Shown: positions 36,801 to 43,979, counted from the first letter of the stretch. The stretch is 64,000 bases of DNA from Butyrivibrio fibrisolvens (GCF_037113525.1 NZ_CP146963.1:2852001-2916000), one strand, 5' to 3'. The notes: generated from the sequence alone by a model not told the origin. Numbers and translations: made by a program.

Positions 36801-37313
36801 TTATGATTTAAAAATATTGTAAAAACCATAGGTCAACAGAGAAACAATCATAATTATTACCGCTATACAAATTACAGGAAAATATTTAAAAATCACTAAA
36901 TAAAATCTACCTGCATAAATAATCATTCCGACAAGCATCACAAAAAGAATATACAACGGAATCTTTAATAACTTTCTTGGCTCTGTCATTGACGCTTCAA
37001 TTATTCCCACCATAATTCCACTTAATACTATTTCTAAATATGTCATATAATATAATGGTCTTACACTTAAATCATCTACTCTAAGTGGAATTACAGAAAA
37101 TATAGAAAACATTATTAGATTTATTTGTATGCCTATCCCATACATAATTGTAGTAACACTTGCACAATTACCAAAATGCCATAACCACGTAAAATAATAT
37201 ATTATTTTATTGTCGATTCTTTTTAATGGTCGTCCTGAGATTCTATCTGACCATACAATAACAAACCAGATAAAAAAGCTCGGCCACAAATCCTTAACAA
37301 ATCTTATTATCAT
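36801..37313 (-). CDS. Polytopic small membrane protein, possible immunity protein
   Basis: The 170-residue protein has four or five hydrophobic segments (for example FVIVWSDRISG near the start, IPLYILFVMLVGMIIYAG and YFPVICIAVIIMIVSLLTYG). The start at ATG 37313 gives six bases after AAAGGAGG; the ATG at 37319 would directly touch that site. It follows the first FIEPGSIN-bearing remnant by about 170 bases. I do not recognise the family. The order junction-remnant then membrane gene matches the other cassettes of this island. Confidence 0.6.
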   Translation of the reverse strand: MIIRFVKDLWPSFFIWFVIVWSDRISGRPLKRIDNKIIYYFTWLWHFGNCASVTTIMYGIGIQINLIMFSIFSVIPLRVDDLSVRPLYYMTYLEIVLSGIMVGIIEASMTEPRKLLKIPLYILFVMLVGMIIYAGRFYLVIFKYFPVICIAVIIMIVSLLTYGFYNIFKS

Positions 37314-37481
37314 TCCCATCCTCCTTTATATTTACTTATTCTAATAAAAATATTGACACATAAAAGTAGAATAGGTATTCATACATTTCAAAATCACAGA
37401 AATAATTCACAAATAGCAACAAGACGCTTTTCTTACTTCTTTTCAGTAACTGTGTAATTATTCCTACAAAGTTTAAAATAT

Positions 37482-37598
37482 TTAATTAGATGGACACTCA
37501 TTATCGATAGATGCGTCTGGATTAATAGAACCAGGTTCAATAAACTCTACGATCATTTTTCCTTCTGTAGCCACATATTTATATCCTGTGGCATACAT
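37482..37598 (-). pseudogene. C-terminal remnant of a toxin/Rhs-like protein (cassette a)
   Basis: Reading the minus strand gives a 38-residue open stretch starting MYATGYKYVATEGKMIVEFI, then EPGSINPDASIDNECPSN and a stop. The frame is closed just upstream by TAA (about 37625). It has no good ribosome binding site and looks like the tail end of a larger protein. The FIEPGSIN segment is encoded by the 26-bp repeat shared by five sites. Whether it is still expressed cannot be judged. The rest of the 37314-37787 gap holds no gene. Confidence 0.55.
37521..37546 (-). repeat. 26-bp junction repeat, copy a
   Basis: An exact copy of the 26-mer whose core on the minus strand is TTGAACCTGGTTC, with GAACC-T-GGTTC as a dyad. 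It is identical to copies b, c and d, with unrelated flanks. Confidence 0.9.
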
Positions 37599-37680
37599 GT
37601 CTCCCTGTCTGGTATCCGAATTTTATGGTAAAAAGCCTATATTATTTTAATCTAATTTGCATTTTGTCTATTCATAATCC

Positions 37681-37713
37681 GACGAAATGCATCTTTTATG
37701 CGATGAAATGCAT
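37681..37713. repeat. Pair of GAYGAAATGCAT motifs, inner copy
   Basis: GACGAAATGCAT (37681-37692) and GATGAAATGCAT (37702-37713) stand in tandem 21 bases apart. The same motifs recur at 43923-43979 beyond the other side of the island. Confidence 0.6.
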
Positions 37714-37787
37714 TAAAAATAAGATCGCCGATTATGGCAATCCTATTCCTTTGGAACTTCTCCCTGTTATATTAGAATTTAAGATAT

Positions 37788-38216
37788 CTAACCTTTATTA
37801 CTGGATTTCGTTGTAGCTACCAAATTAAGAATATCTTTACAAACTTCACGATAATTTTTATAAAACGCATAGATAACTATTCTCTTTTTTTTAATTTTTA
37901 TCCTCATCCCCTTTCCTCCTATGCTATCTATGCTCTTTATTTCTTGGGGATCAATATAAAACGTCTTATTAAAAAGGTTTGTATAAACAATTTTATTTTG
38001 ATCGACTTTCACTATAAAAAAAGCACATAGTAAAACCCAATACAAAAAGAAAACACCAAGCCAAATATTTGCAAATATAAACGCACCTAGATCTTCTTCG
38101 TTTACTTTCTGTCCCCATATTGGTTCTGTTAAAATCCAAATAAACCCCACACCAAACATAATAGTAAAAAAATACTGTACCCCACCTCTAGCATAACAAG
38201 TTTTTCCATTTTCCAT
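37788..38216 (-). CDS. Small membrane protein, likely immunity partner of tip b
   Basis: The 142-residue protein has two membrane segments (about 12-30, QYFFTIMFGVGFIWILTEP; and about 45-68, IWLGVFFLYWVLLCAFFIVK) and a basic beta-rich cytoplasmic end with GMRIKIKKKRIVIYAF. The start is ATG 38216 with AAGGAAG upstream; the frame extends to 38249. It starts ten bases after the end of the short open frame of tip b (38227). This spacing and order fit a toxin-immunity pair, but the function is inference. It is AT-rich. Confidence 0.6.
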   Translation of the reverse strand: MENGKTCYARGGVQYFFTIMFGVGFIWILTEPIWGQKVNEEDLGAFIFANIWLGVFFLYWVLLCAFFIVKVDQNKIVYTNLFNKTFYIDPQEIKSIDSIGGKGMRIKIKKKRIVIYAFYKNYREVCKDILNLVATTKSSNKG

Positions 38217-38226
38217 TTTTTCTTCC

Positions 38227-38475
38227 TTACAAGATGCACTGCTCAACATATTTTATTCCTTCTTCATATAATGAAGTTGCTCCTGATGTAACTTCTGCTG
38301 ATACATACGATTGAACTGTTTCTTGACCTACATATGATGCTAATAACCTCCATGCCTCTCCAGCGTCTGCAGCGCCAGATATAGCATAGTTAAATAGATC
38401 CTTTAACAAGCCTCCGTCAGTTATTATTTCTCCAGTCGTTTCTTCAATTAATAGAACCAGGTTCAATAAACTCAT
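38227..38475 (-). CDS. Orphan polymorphic-toxin tip b (candidate)
   Basis: This 82-residue open frame begins at ATG 38475 in the repeat, reads MSLLNLVLLI through the 26-mer, then EETTGEIITDGGLLKDLFN and ends EEGIKYVEQCIL. Relative to the YD-repeat fragment upstream it is one frame off, so the fragment stops (PGSIN, TGA) where this frame carries on. It is probably the part of a displaced C-terminal tip that remains after recombination. The start context is poor. The activity is unknown; no nuclease or deaminase motif is visible. Confidence 0.45.
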   Translation of the reverse strand: MSLLNLVLLIEETTGEIITDGGLLKDLFNYAISGAADAGEAWRLLASYVGQETVQSYVSAEVTSGATSLYEEGIKYVEQCIL

Positions 38476-38800
38476 ACCTGTATGTGGTCTTAGCATCGCT
38501 TTCAACAAGGCTTATTCTGTTACCAAAGGCATCATACTCATAAGAAGCTCTCAGCTGTACGTTAAGACTGGATCTTGTAAGTCTTCCCACCTCATCATAC
38601 TGGTAGTCATACTGACCAGATACTGCAGCAAGGTCACGTCTTTCTCGGCTGATTCCTGAGATAAGGCCTGAATTGTTGTAGCTGTAGAAGTACTTATCAA
38701 GTATACCTTCTTTATCAGTGCTTGTCATACTTTCAAGGTTTCCGCCTGGAAGGTATGAGTAAGCCTGATTTACTCCATTTGAAAGGCGGAATAGTTCTAA
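38444..38800 (-). pseudogene. Stranded Rhs/YD-repeat fragment ending in FIEPGSIN
   Basis: About 115 residues read as Rhs core: LFRLSNGVNQAYSYLPGGN, SYNNSGLISGISRER, then YD repeats YDYQYDEVGRLTRSS and YEYDAFGNRISLVES, ending TTYRYEFIEPGSIN and a stop at 38444. There is no start codon in a plausible context, and a stop (TGA) lies just upstream of 38800. It is therefore a piece of a large Rhs-type toxin gene, cut at both ends. The last nine residues come from the 26-bp repeat, so the break is inside the core at that repeat. No parent Rhs gene is in the window. Confidence 0.85.
38447..38472 (-). repeat. 26-bp junction repeat, copy b
   Basis: An exact copy at the end of the YD fragment. It is 926 bp from copy a. 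Upstream codons read TTYRYE, and the sequence downstream belongs to tip b. Confidence 0.9.
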
Positions 38801-39276
38801 TCTTCAGTATCTATCCATATCGCGTTACTTGATAACTTACCACCACATTCTGGACACCCTAAAAATGGTAATCTGTATAATTCATTCATTCTTTCTTTCT
38901 CATTCTTCAATCCTATAACTGCATCTTCAACGGTTGGACATGCTATTTGCCCTTTCCATCCACATTCCTTACAATAAACATTTTGGATCGACACTACAAA
39001 CCAATCGTTATGATAGTAAAAAGCCAAACATGGCATCCAAATTTCTGTCTTTCTCCAGGACAATGATCTAAAAATTATAGCAAAGCCATCATGATTTTCC
39101 ATAAAATTGACTCGATGACTAAATAGATGCTTTGTTGCTTTTTTCATATTAGACCTAATATAATCCTTGGCCCTAATTATCTCTTCTTTCATATTTTTAT
39201 CAAAGAAAAAAACTTTCTGTCCACCACAATATACAACATGTTTTGTAATTTTCTCTACATCTTCTATTCTAAGCAT
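38797..39276 (-). CDS. Zinc-ribbon protein, likely immunity partner of tip c
   Basis: The 159-residue soluble protein has Cys pairs CKECGWKG and CPECGGK near the C-terminus (about 115 and 145), forming a probable zinc ribbon. The N-terminal half has RIEDVEKITKHVVYCGGQKV and a FYYHNDWFVVSIQNVYC beta hairpin. The ATG at 39276 overlaps the end of tip c (stop at 39264), the kind of overlap seen in toxin-immunity pairs. I cannot name the family. A role in neutralising tip c is inference from position. Confidence 0.6.
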   Translation of the reverse strand: MLRIEDVEKITKHVVYCGGQKVFFFDKNMKEEIIRAKDYIRSNMKKATKHLFSHRVNFMENHDGFAIIFRSLSWRKTEIWMPCLAFYYHNDWFVVSIQNVYCKECGWKGQIACPTVEDAVIGLKNEKERMNELYRLPFLGCPECGGKLSSNAIWIDTED

Positions 39277-39410
39277 TCAAACACCTTCGATCCTAGTTTG
39301 ATTAACCATTCGCTTTCACCAGCGCCCTCTAATGTCTGTTCTATTAACTGTGAAGCATGTATATACGCTTCATATACAGTACCAATTAATAGAACCAGGT
39401 TCAATAAACT
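39264..39410 (-). pseudogene. Orphan toxin tip c (remnant)
   Basis: An open frame of 48 residues runs through the 26-mer (SLLNLVLLI) into GTVYEAYIHASQLIEQTLEG, then AGESEWLIKLGSKVFECLE and a stop that overlaps the start of the zinc-ribbon gene. The frame lacks an ATG. The FIEPGSIN frame in the same DNA begins at ATG 39450 (MSLLMGGSLVGTPKFIEPGS) and stops at 39370. As with tip b, the tip is one frame away from FIEPGSIN. Confidence 0.45.
39385..39410 (-). repeat. 26-bp junction repeat, copy c
   Basis: An exact copy, 938 bp from copy b. Upstream codons read LVGTPK, unlike copies a, b and e. Confidence 0.9.
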
Positions 39411-39424
39411 TAGGTGTACCCACA

Positions 39425-39462
39425 AGGCTTCCTCCCATGAGCAAGCTCATGGGAGGAAGCCT
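39425..39462. repeat. Perfect 18-bp palindrome with 2-nt loop
   Basis: Arms AGGCTTCCTCCCATGAGC (39425-39442) and its exact complement (39445-39462) are separated by AA. It lies between the stop of the CPBP-like gene and copy c of the repeat. No T-run follows on either strand. Confidence 0.85.
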
Positions 39463-39478
39463 ATGGCAATCGAAAGGT

Positions 39479-40156
39479 TTATTTATGATTTGATCGGATA
39501 TGATAAGAGCCCAGAGTTGTCACGATTCTCTGTGCTGCGTGGCTTATCATGGTCATAAAAATACAGGACGATTCAAGAAATACATATCCTACACCTATGG
39601 AAAAAATAAAGGATGCTATTAGTTCGGGAATTAGTTTCATGGCATTTTTTTCCTTGTTCATTACAGCTTGAAAAATAATGCCGGAGCACCATACAACAGC
39701 ATTGATCAGTATTCCAGAATAAATATTCATTCCAAACTTATTGAGAAGTCCGCAGATAAAAGTCTGCATCATCAGCCTCTGTGGGATTTCCATGAAGGCG
39801 CCGTCAAGAATATTTGAAAACAGAGATTTGCGGGAATCAGTGGAACTGCTGTTTTCTTTATTTTTTGAGCCGGACAATAATCTCTTGCCGGCAAGCACTA
39901 TACAACTTACCAGAAGTACCGTAACAATAGCTATGCACCATAGCCTGATATTGGCAATTCCTGATACTGCAAATGGATTTGCATTAAAATAAAGGCATAT
40001 AATTGTTGCAGGTATAAGAGCTGTAAAGCATGTATCAAAGTATCCCGGCACGTTGAGCTTTCTTTTGGTCAGAAATGAATATATAAAAATCCAGGATGCA
40101 AACCAAATTCCGCTAAGTAAAAAGCCTGCCACATATATAAGAAAATATCCTAACAT
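39479..40156 (-). CDS. CPBP/CAAX-protease-like membrane protein
   Basis: The 225-residue protein has about seven hydrophobic segments. The CPBP motifs are partly present: GAFMEIPQRLMMQTF matches the first motif (EExxxR) but with Met in place of the first Glu, and FLESSCIFMTMISHAAQR fits the late FxxxH/His motif. Such proteins can protect against bacteriocins or process peptides. The ATG at 40156 follows a GGGGGAGAAAAGGG purine run. It sits after copy d of the junction repeat (40313-40338), as the immunity-like genes follow the other copies. Catalytic competence is doubtful. Confidence 0.65.
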   Translation of the reverse strand: MLGYFLIYVAGFLLSGIWFASWIFIYSFLTKRKLNVPGYFDTCFTALIPATIICLYFNANPFAVSGIANIRLWCIAIVTVLLVSCIVLAGKRLLSGSKNKENSSSTDSRKSLFSNILDGAFMEIPQRLMMQTFICGLLNKFGMNIYSGILINAVVWCSGIIFQAVMNKEKNAMKLIPELIASFIFSIGVGYVFLESSCIFMTMISHAAQRIVTTLGSYHIRSNHK

Positions 40157-40312
40157 TCCCTTTTCTCCCCCTTGATATCAAGTATTTAGAAGTTTCAATT
40201 ATAATCATAAATTCTCATATCCGCGAATCATCTACTTATAATATTACATTAAGCAAGAACTAGCATTCATGCGCCTGCTGTACATTTTGCTACTACATAT
40301 TTTCACATCTAA

Positions 40313-40338
40313 ATTAATAGAACCAGGTTCAATAAACT
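40313..40338 (-). repeat. 26-bp junction repeat, copy d
   Basis: An exact copy, 928 bp from copy c, touching the stop codon (TGA, 40338-40340) of the DUF5071-like gene. Downstream the FIEPGSIN frame goes on for LDVKICSSKMYSRRMNASSC before a stop. Confidence 0.9.
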
Positions 40339-40766
40339 CATTTTATATATAATTCCCTTATCAGAGCCTGTAACTCTACAAAATCGTCATCAACAATATC
40401 CATATATACTATTTCTTTAAGTTCCTTTTTTATTTTATTGATGCTTTCATTCGTAAAGCCTGAAACGAGGTATTTGAGAATCCAAGTTTCCCATTCCCAA
40501 TCCTGACTTTTGAAGACTTCTTTCAAATACGGTATGACTATGTTTTCTCTCTTCGATAAAATATTTATTATCGGCAAAGCAATCGGCCAGTTAATATCTT
40601 TGGTCCATTCCAACAAGTCTTTCATGATCACTTGCATTTCAGAGTCTGAAAGAACATTGATCTTATCCAGATTCCTATCATCAAACTTGTTCTTTGGTAC
40701 AAGAGCCAGCAATCCAGCGGCACTGTTTTTATTGCTATTTTGGTTTGTTTTAGTACTCATATCCAT
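40338..40766 (-). CDS. DUF5071-like protein (candidate immunity protein)
   Basis: The 142-residue soluble helical protein contains VPKNKFDDRNLDKINVLSD, MKDLLEWTKDINWPIALPII and IVIPYLKEVFKSQDWEWETW, a pattern I recognise as DUF5071. This family often lies near polymorphic toxins and is thought to include immunity proteins. The ATG at 40766 (or 40760) overlaps the end of the 88-residue gene upstream, so the two are probably translated together. Its last codon touches junction copy d. Confidence 0.7.
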   Translation of the reverse strand: MDMSTKTNQNSNKNSAAGLLALVPKNKFDDRNLDKINVLSDSEMQVIMKDLLEWTKDINWPIALPIINILSKRENIVIPYLKEVFKSQDWEWETWILKYLVSGFTNESINKIKKELKEIVYMDIVDDDFVELQALIRELYIK

Positions 40767-41023
40767 TTTGCTTTAACTACATCTCTATTGATCAGCTCTC
40801 GTAACTCAAGAGGGTCAACTCCAAATTCTGTATTACTATAAACAATCTTTTCGCTATTAGCATCAACGACCATAAAGTCATACGCCTTATCCAAAGTATA
40901 TGAAATGGAAATTGCCATTTCCCCTTTCATAAGCACATATTCTATTTTCTTATCGCATATATGTTTTTCTGTTGAATCAATATTTAATTCTGTTAATATC
41001 GAGCTTAGATACATAATAAACAT
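40757..41023 (-). CDS. Small hypothetical protein
   Basis: The open frame of up to 88 residues overlaps the end of the beta-propeller gene upstream by 47 bases and the start of the DUF5071-like gene. The most convincing part is the end: MAISISYTLDKAYDFMVVDA, then NTEFGVDPLELRELINRDVV. The inner ATG of MAISIS has AGGGGAA right upstream (about 40920) and may be the true start, giving 53 residues. It could be the remains of a longer protein. No family recognised. Confidence 0.45.
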   Translation of the reverse strand: MFIMYLSSILTELNIDSTEKHICDKKIEYVLMKGEMAISISYTLDKAYDFMVVDANSEKIVYSNTEFGVDPLELRELINRDVVKAKWI

Positions 41024-42092
41024 CAATAGTCTGTTGTGTATTCTCTGGATAATAAATCAGATACATACCTCCATCTGTCAGCGTCATATCTCCAACCCTG
41101 TTCATAAGTATTTCTTTTTTCGAATCCAAATCAACAACAGTTAATGTATAATTCCATGACGAAATAGGATCTTTCCATTCAACCAGCTTCAAATAGACCT
41201 TTCCATCGCTATATACAATATCTTCATTATTAACCATGTCACTATAAGACAGTCGATAGACCCTGCTCACCTTTCCATTGCTATCTAATGCTGATACTTC
41301 CTCATGTTTGTTCTTTTTACCATAATAGAGAATTTCAGACCTGTCTTTGGCATAAGCTACAGAATAAATTGTATCTATATAATCTTCTACTTTATAAACG
41401 TCTTCTTCATCCGATTCCAGGTCATACTTCAGCAAAGACAATCCATTATCATTTACAGATGCGATCAGGTACTGATCTACCACATCCATTCCATACGAAA
41501 TATAATCTTTATCAGAGCTAAATGTATAAAGAACTTTGATTTGTTTGCTATCAATATCATATGAACAGATATCTGTTTTCATATTGGTTTTATCTATTTT
41601 TTCATATATCAAATTATCCCTGTAAAAAAACACTCTGGGATTTTGCTTATCATCAATGACATCACCGGAAGTCGTATCTACTATCACATCTGCTCGAGAA
41701 GATATATCATATAAATGCCAACTACAAAGATCTGATCCGCCAAATGTATACTCTAGGTAAGCTACACGCTCTCCATCAAAGGCCATATACTCGTATTCAA
41801 TATGGTCACCTGCAAGTATTCCCATATTATCAGTACTAGAAAAATCAACGCTTTTCGGATCATCTGTCAAAACTATAGATGTTTGACTATCTTCATCTTT
41901 AAAATGACCTATAATGGCATATGTGTCATTTACTCTAAGTATTCTTGCTAGACGGACATAATTCGCATCATTACTGGTTAATATTTTGTCGTATTCAGTA
42001 ATATCTAATTCTGTTTTATTTATCCCTGACAAAAGACGAAATATAACAACAACTCCTATGATAACCACTAAAACCTTAAACACTTTTTTCAT
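40977..42092 (-). CDS. Membrane-anchored beta-propeller-like protein
   Basis: The 371-residue protein has an N-terminal anchor (MKKVFKVLVVIIGVVVIFRL, about 3-22) and a long extracellular domain with repeating blocks such as ICSYDIDSKQIKVLYTFSSD, SLLKYDLESDEEDVYKVEDY and RVYRLSYSDMVNNEDIVYSD. These have the spacing of WD40/TolB-like blades (DUF5050-type). The start is ATG 42092 with AAGGAG 11 bases upstream; a GTG at 42104 would be too near that site. It follows the DUF5104-like lipoprotein gene by 31 bases. A second propeller-like gene at 42788-43825 has the same plan. Function unknown. Confidence 0.65.
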   Translation of the reverse strand: MKKVFKVLVVIIGVVVIFRLLSGINKTELDITEYDKILTSNDANYVRLARILRVNDTYAIIGHFKDEDSQTSIVLTDDPKSVDFSSTDNMGILAGDHIEYEYMAFDGERVAYLEYTFGGSDLCSWHLYDISSRADVIVDTTSGDVIDDKQNPRVFFYRDNLIYEKIDKTNMKTDICSYDIDSKQIKVLYTFSSDKDYISYGMDVVDQYLIASVNDNGLSLLKYDLESDEEDVYKVEDYIDTIYSVAYAKDRSEILYYGKKNKHEEVSALDSNGKVSRVYRLSYSDMVNNEDIVYSDGKVYLKLVEWKDPISSWNYTLTVVDLDSKKEILMNRVGDMTLTDGGMYLIYYPENTQQTIDVYYVSKLDINRIKY

Positions 42093-42123
42093 TAAAATCC
42101 ACACTCCTTGTGATAGCTAGTCA

Positions 42124-42663
42124 TTAATAAATATCCGGAATATATACTCCGTATCTGTCTATTTTCTCTTCGCCATCAAATAGTATTTTTTCATTATCAT
42201 CATATACTTTTAACCTATCTTCAGCTTTTACAATAATCAAACACTTTACCCCTTGTTTTTCTGATTCTAGGGTATTTTTCGAATAATTATCTATCAGAAA
42301 AAAATATTTATCTGTTGCTGTACTTACATAATAGTATGAACTTATCTTTTTAATCCTATAATTTCTATCTGACGACTCAAACGAGCCAGCAGGGCTTGAT
42401 TCCTCGTAAGAAACTATGTTGCCATCTATAAAATCAAACATAGATTGTACATCCGCATCAAAGCTTTCTGAATTTTCTATTGCATATTCAGAAAATAACT
42501 CTTTGATGGCATCTTCATCTTTGTTATTAATCCCCTCTATGATTTTTTCTAAAATATCATCAGATACCTTTTGATCACTATCCCAAAATGAATGATGTAC
42601 ACATCCAGTAAGAAAAGTAACTGATATAAAGAAAACCATAACGCATTTAATTATCCTATGCAT
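42124..42663 (-). CDS. DUF5104-like lipoprotein
   Basis: The 179-residue protein has a signal segment and lipobox FLTGC, then the block SFWDSDQKVSDDILEKIIEG, NNKDEDAIKELFSEYA and a later YFFLIDNYS. I recognise this as the DUF5104 family, lipoproteins common in gut and rumen Firmicutes and often repeated near toxin-related loci. GGAGG precedes the ATG at 42663. It starts just after the end of remnant e and copy e of the junction repeat. A role in immunity at the cell surface is plausible but unproven. Confidence 0.75.
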   Translation of the reverse strand: MHRIIKCVMVFFISVTFLTGCVHHSFWDSDQKVSDDILEKIIEGINNKDEDAIKELFSEYAIENSESFDADVQSMFDFIDGNIVSYEESSPAGSFESSDRNYRIKKISSYYYVSTATDKYFFLIDNYSKNTLESEKQGVKCLIIVKAEDRLKVYDDNEKILFDGEEKIDRYGVYIPDIY

Positions 42664-42666
42664 TGA

Positions 42667-42765
42667 TCATCCTCCTACTATTGACCAATTAATAGTATCA
42701 GGTTCAATAAACTTTCTGATATCTGCACATTCATCCAGTGCCTTTTTTATACTATTGCTATACAT
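42667..42765 (-). CDS. Short open frame carrying junction copy e
   Basis: A 32-residue frame starts at ATG 42765 (MYSNSIKKALDECADIRK), then reads FIEPDTINWSIVGG and stops at 42667, just before the lipoprotein gene. It begins 22 bases after the stop of the propeller-like gene upstream. The FIEPDTIN segment is the diverged form of FIEPGSIN. It could be a small protein or the tail of a lost one. Confidence 0.4.
   Translation of the reverse strand: MYSNSIKKALDECADIRKFIEPDTINWSIVGG
42688..42713 (-). repeat. 26-bp junction repeat, diverged copy e
   Basis: 24 of 26 positions match copies a-d; the two changes break the GAACC-T-GGTTC dyad. It is 2375 bp from copy d. Confidence 0.8.
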
Positions 42766-42787
42766 GTTCAACTCTCTTTTATCCTTT

Positions 42788-43825
42788 TCATTCCTCATAC
42801 CAGTCCACGTTGTGAACCGATCTGGTCTTCTTCACAGGAACCTTCTGAAACTCGTCCTTTTCCACATCATATATAAAGATATATTTCTTAATCGGGATCA
42901 GACCATCACCACCGCAGAAATAGATAATGAATCTGCCATCCTTAGAAACTCTCACAAGTTTTTCATCGGCAGCAGCCTTTTTCTTCTGCTTGATCTTGTC
43001 GGTAATTACGGTAGTCTCTCCAGAGGAAAGGTCATACCTTAGCAGCGTATTATCAATCTCGTAGACAAGATAGCTTCCATCATCAGATAGATCAAAGTCA
43101 TAGATCCAGCTGTCACCATCGACAATAAGATCAAGAGAATTGCTACCCTTGTCATAACAAAAAAGCTTGTAATAAGAATCTCCGCCCAATCCTCCAGTGA
43201 TCATGTAAACCTTCTTAGAATCCTGATCCACCAGTGCTCTTCTCACATGATATCCTTCATACTGAGTGCCAGAAAAGCACTTCTCATACTCATTAGGATA
43301 TTCATTTTTCTGCAAAAGGTTTACAAGAGATTCGTCAAGCTGAACTTCCTTATATTCATTATCAGCACCGCTAAAGATTACGCCAAAACCATCATCGTAA
43401 TAACGTAAGTTAACTGCTGTATACGCAATATCCGGAAGTACCTTGTAATTGGCCACTGTTTTCAATCCTCTGACAATAGCGCTAAATCCAACAAGAACAA
43501 GTAGTGCCACAAGCGTAATACCTATCTTCTTAAGGCGTTTCTTCGTAAAAAAGCCTCTCTTTTTAAGCAGAATCAGGTTACCAATAACAAATGTAAGTAT
43601 TGCTGATGCAACCTGGATCGGTAAAAAGAGCTGGAAAATAAAAGCCGCTGTATGAAAATCTTCGGCATTATAAGCCGCAAAAAAGTCATAACCAACCAGT
43701 GCTGCTGTTACCAATATGGTAATCAAGTTAAACAGCCAGATTTTCTTGCCCTTAATTACATAAAGCACACATAGGATAGGCGCAAAGGCAAAAAACAAGT
43801 AAAACAAAATCCAAAGTAACCCCAT
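42788..43825 (-). CDS. Polytopic membrane protein with extracellular propeller-like domain
   Basis: The 345-residue protein has four N-terminal hydrophobic segments (about 1-20, 27-47, 58-82, 100-120), then a beta-rich domain with blocks such as KVYMITGGLGGDSYYKLFCY, SWIYDFDLSDDGSYLVYEID, NTLLRYDLSSGETTVITDK and KDGRFIIYFCGGDG, typical of WD40-like or TolB-like blades. The start is ATG 43825 with AAGGAGG ten bases upstream. It is the first gene of the island on the minus strand. It shares the propeller plan with 40977-42092, but the anchors differ. Function unknown. Confidence 0.65.
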   Translation of the reverse strand: MGLLWILFYLFFAFAPILCVLYVIKGKKIWLFNLITILVTAALVGYDFFAAYNAEDFHTAAFIFQLFLPIQVASAILTFVIGNLILLKKRGFFTKKRLKKIGITLVALLVLVGFSAIVRGLKTVANYKVLPDIAYTAVNLRYYDDGFGVIFSGADNEYKEVQLDESLVNLLQKNEYPNEYEKCFSGTQYEGYHVRRALVDQDSKKVYMITGGLGGDSYYKLFCYDKGSNSLDLIVDGDSWIYDFDLSDDGSYLVYEIDNTLLRYDLSSGETTVITDKIKQKKKAAADEKLVRVSKDGRFIIYFCGGDGLIPIKKYIFIYDVEKDEFQKVPVKKTRSVHNVDWYEE

Positions 43826-43922
43826 AAAAGCAAAACCTCCTTTTATTCCCTTTACGTGCATTTTATTTATAATTGCTTTGTCAGAACCTGGCGCAAATTC
43901 GCCTTTATTATTTTATATGCCC

Positions 43923-43979
43923 ATGCATTTCATCGCTTTGTCATCCGACGAAATACATTTTTTATCTGACGAATGACAT
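43923..43979. repeat. GAYGAAATGCAT motif cluster, outer copy
   Basis: ATGCATTTCATC (43923-43934, inverted), GACGAAATACAT (43947-43958) and GACGAATGACAT (43968-43979) repeat the motif pair seen at 37681-37713. It lies outside the last island gene. No gene is seen between 43862 and 44091. Confidence 0.6.

Noticed and set aside
39127..39558. Plus-strand frame through the palindrome, ending MAIERFIYDLIGYDK
   Set aside because: It crosses the island in antisense, has no ribosome binding site, and I could not match it to a transposase.
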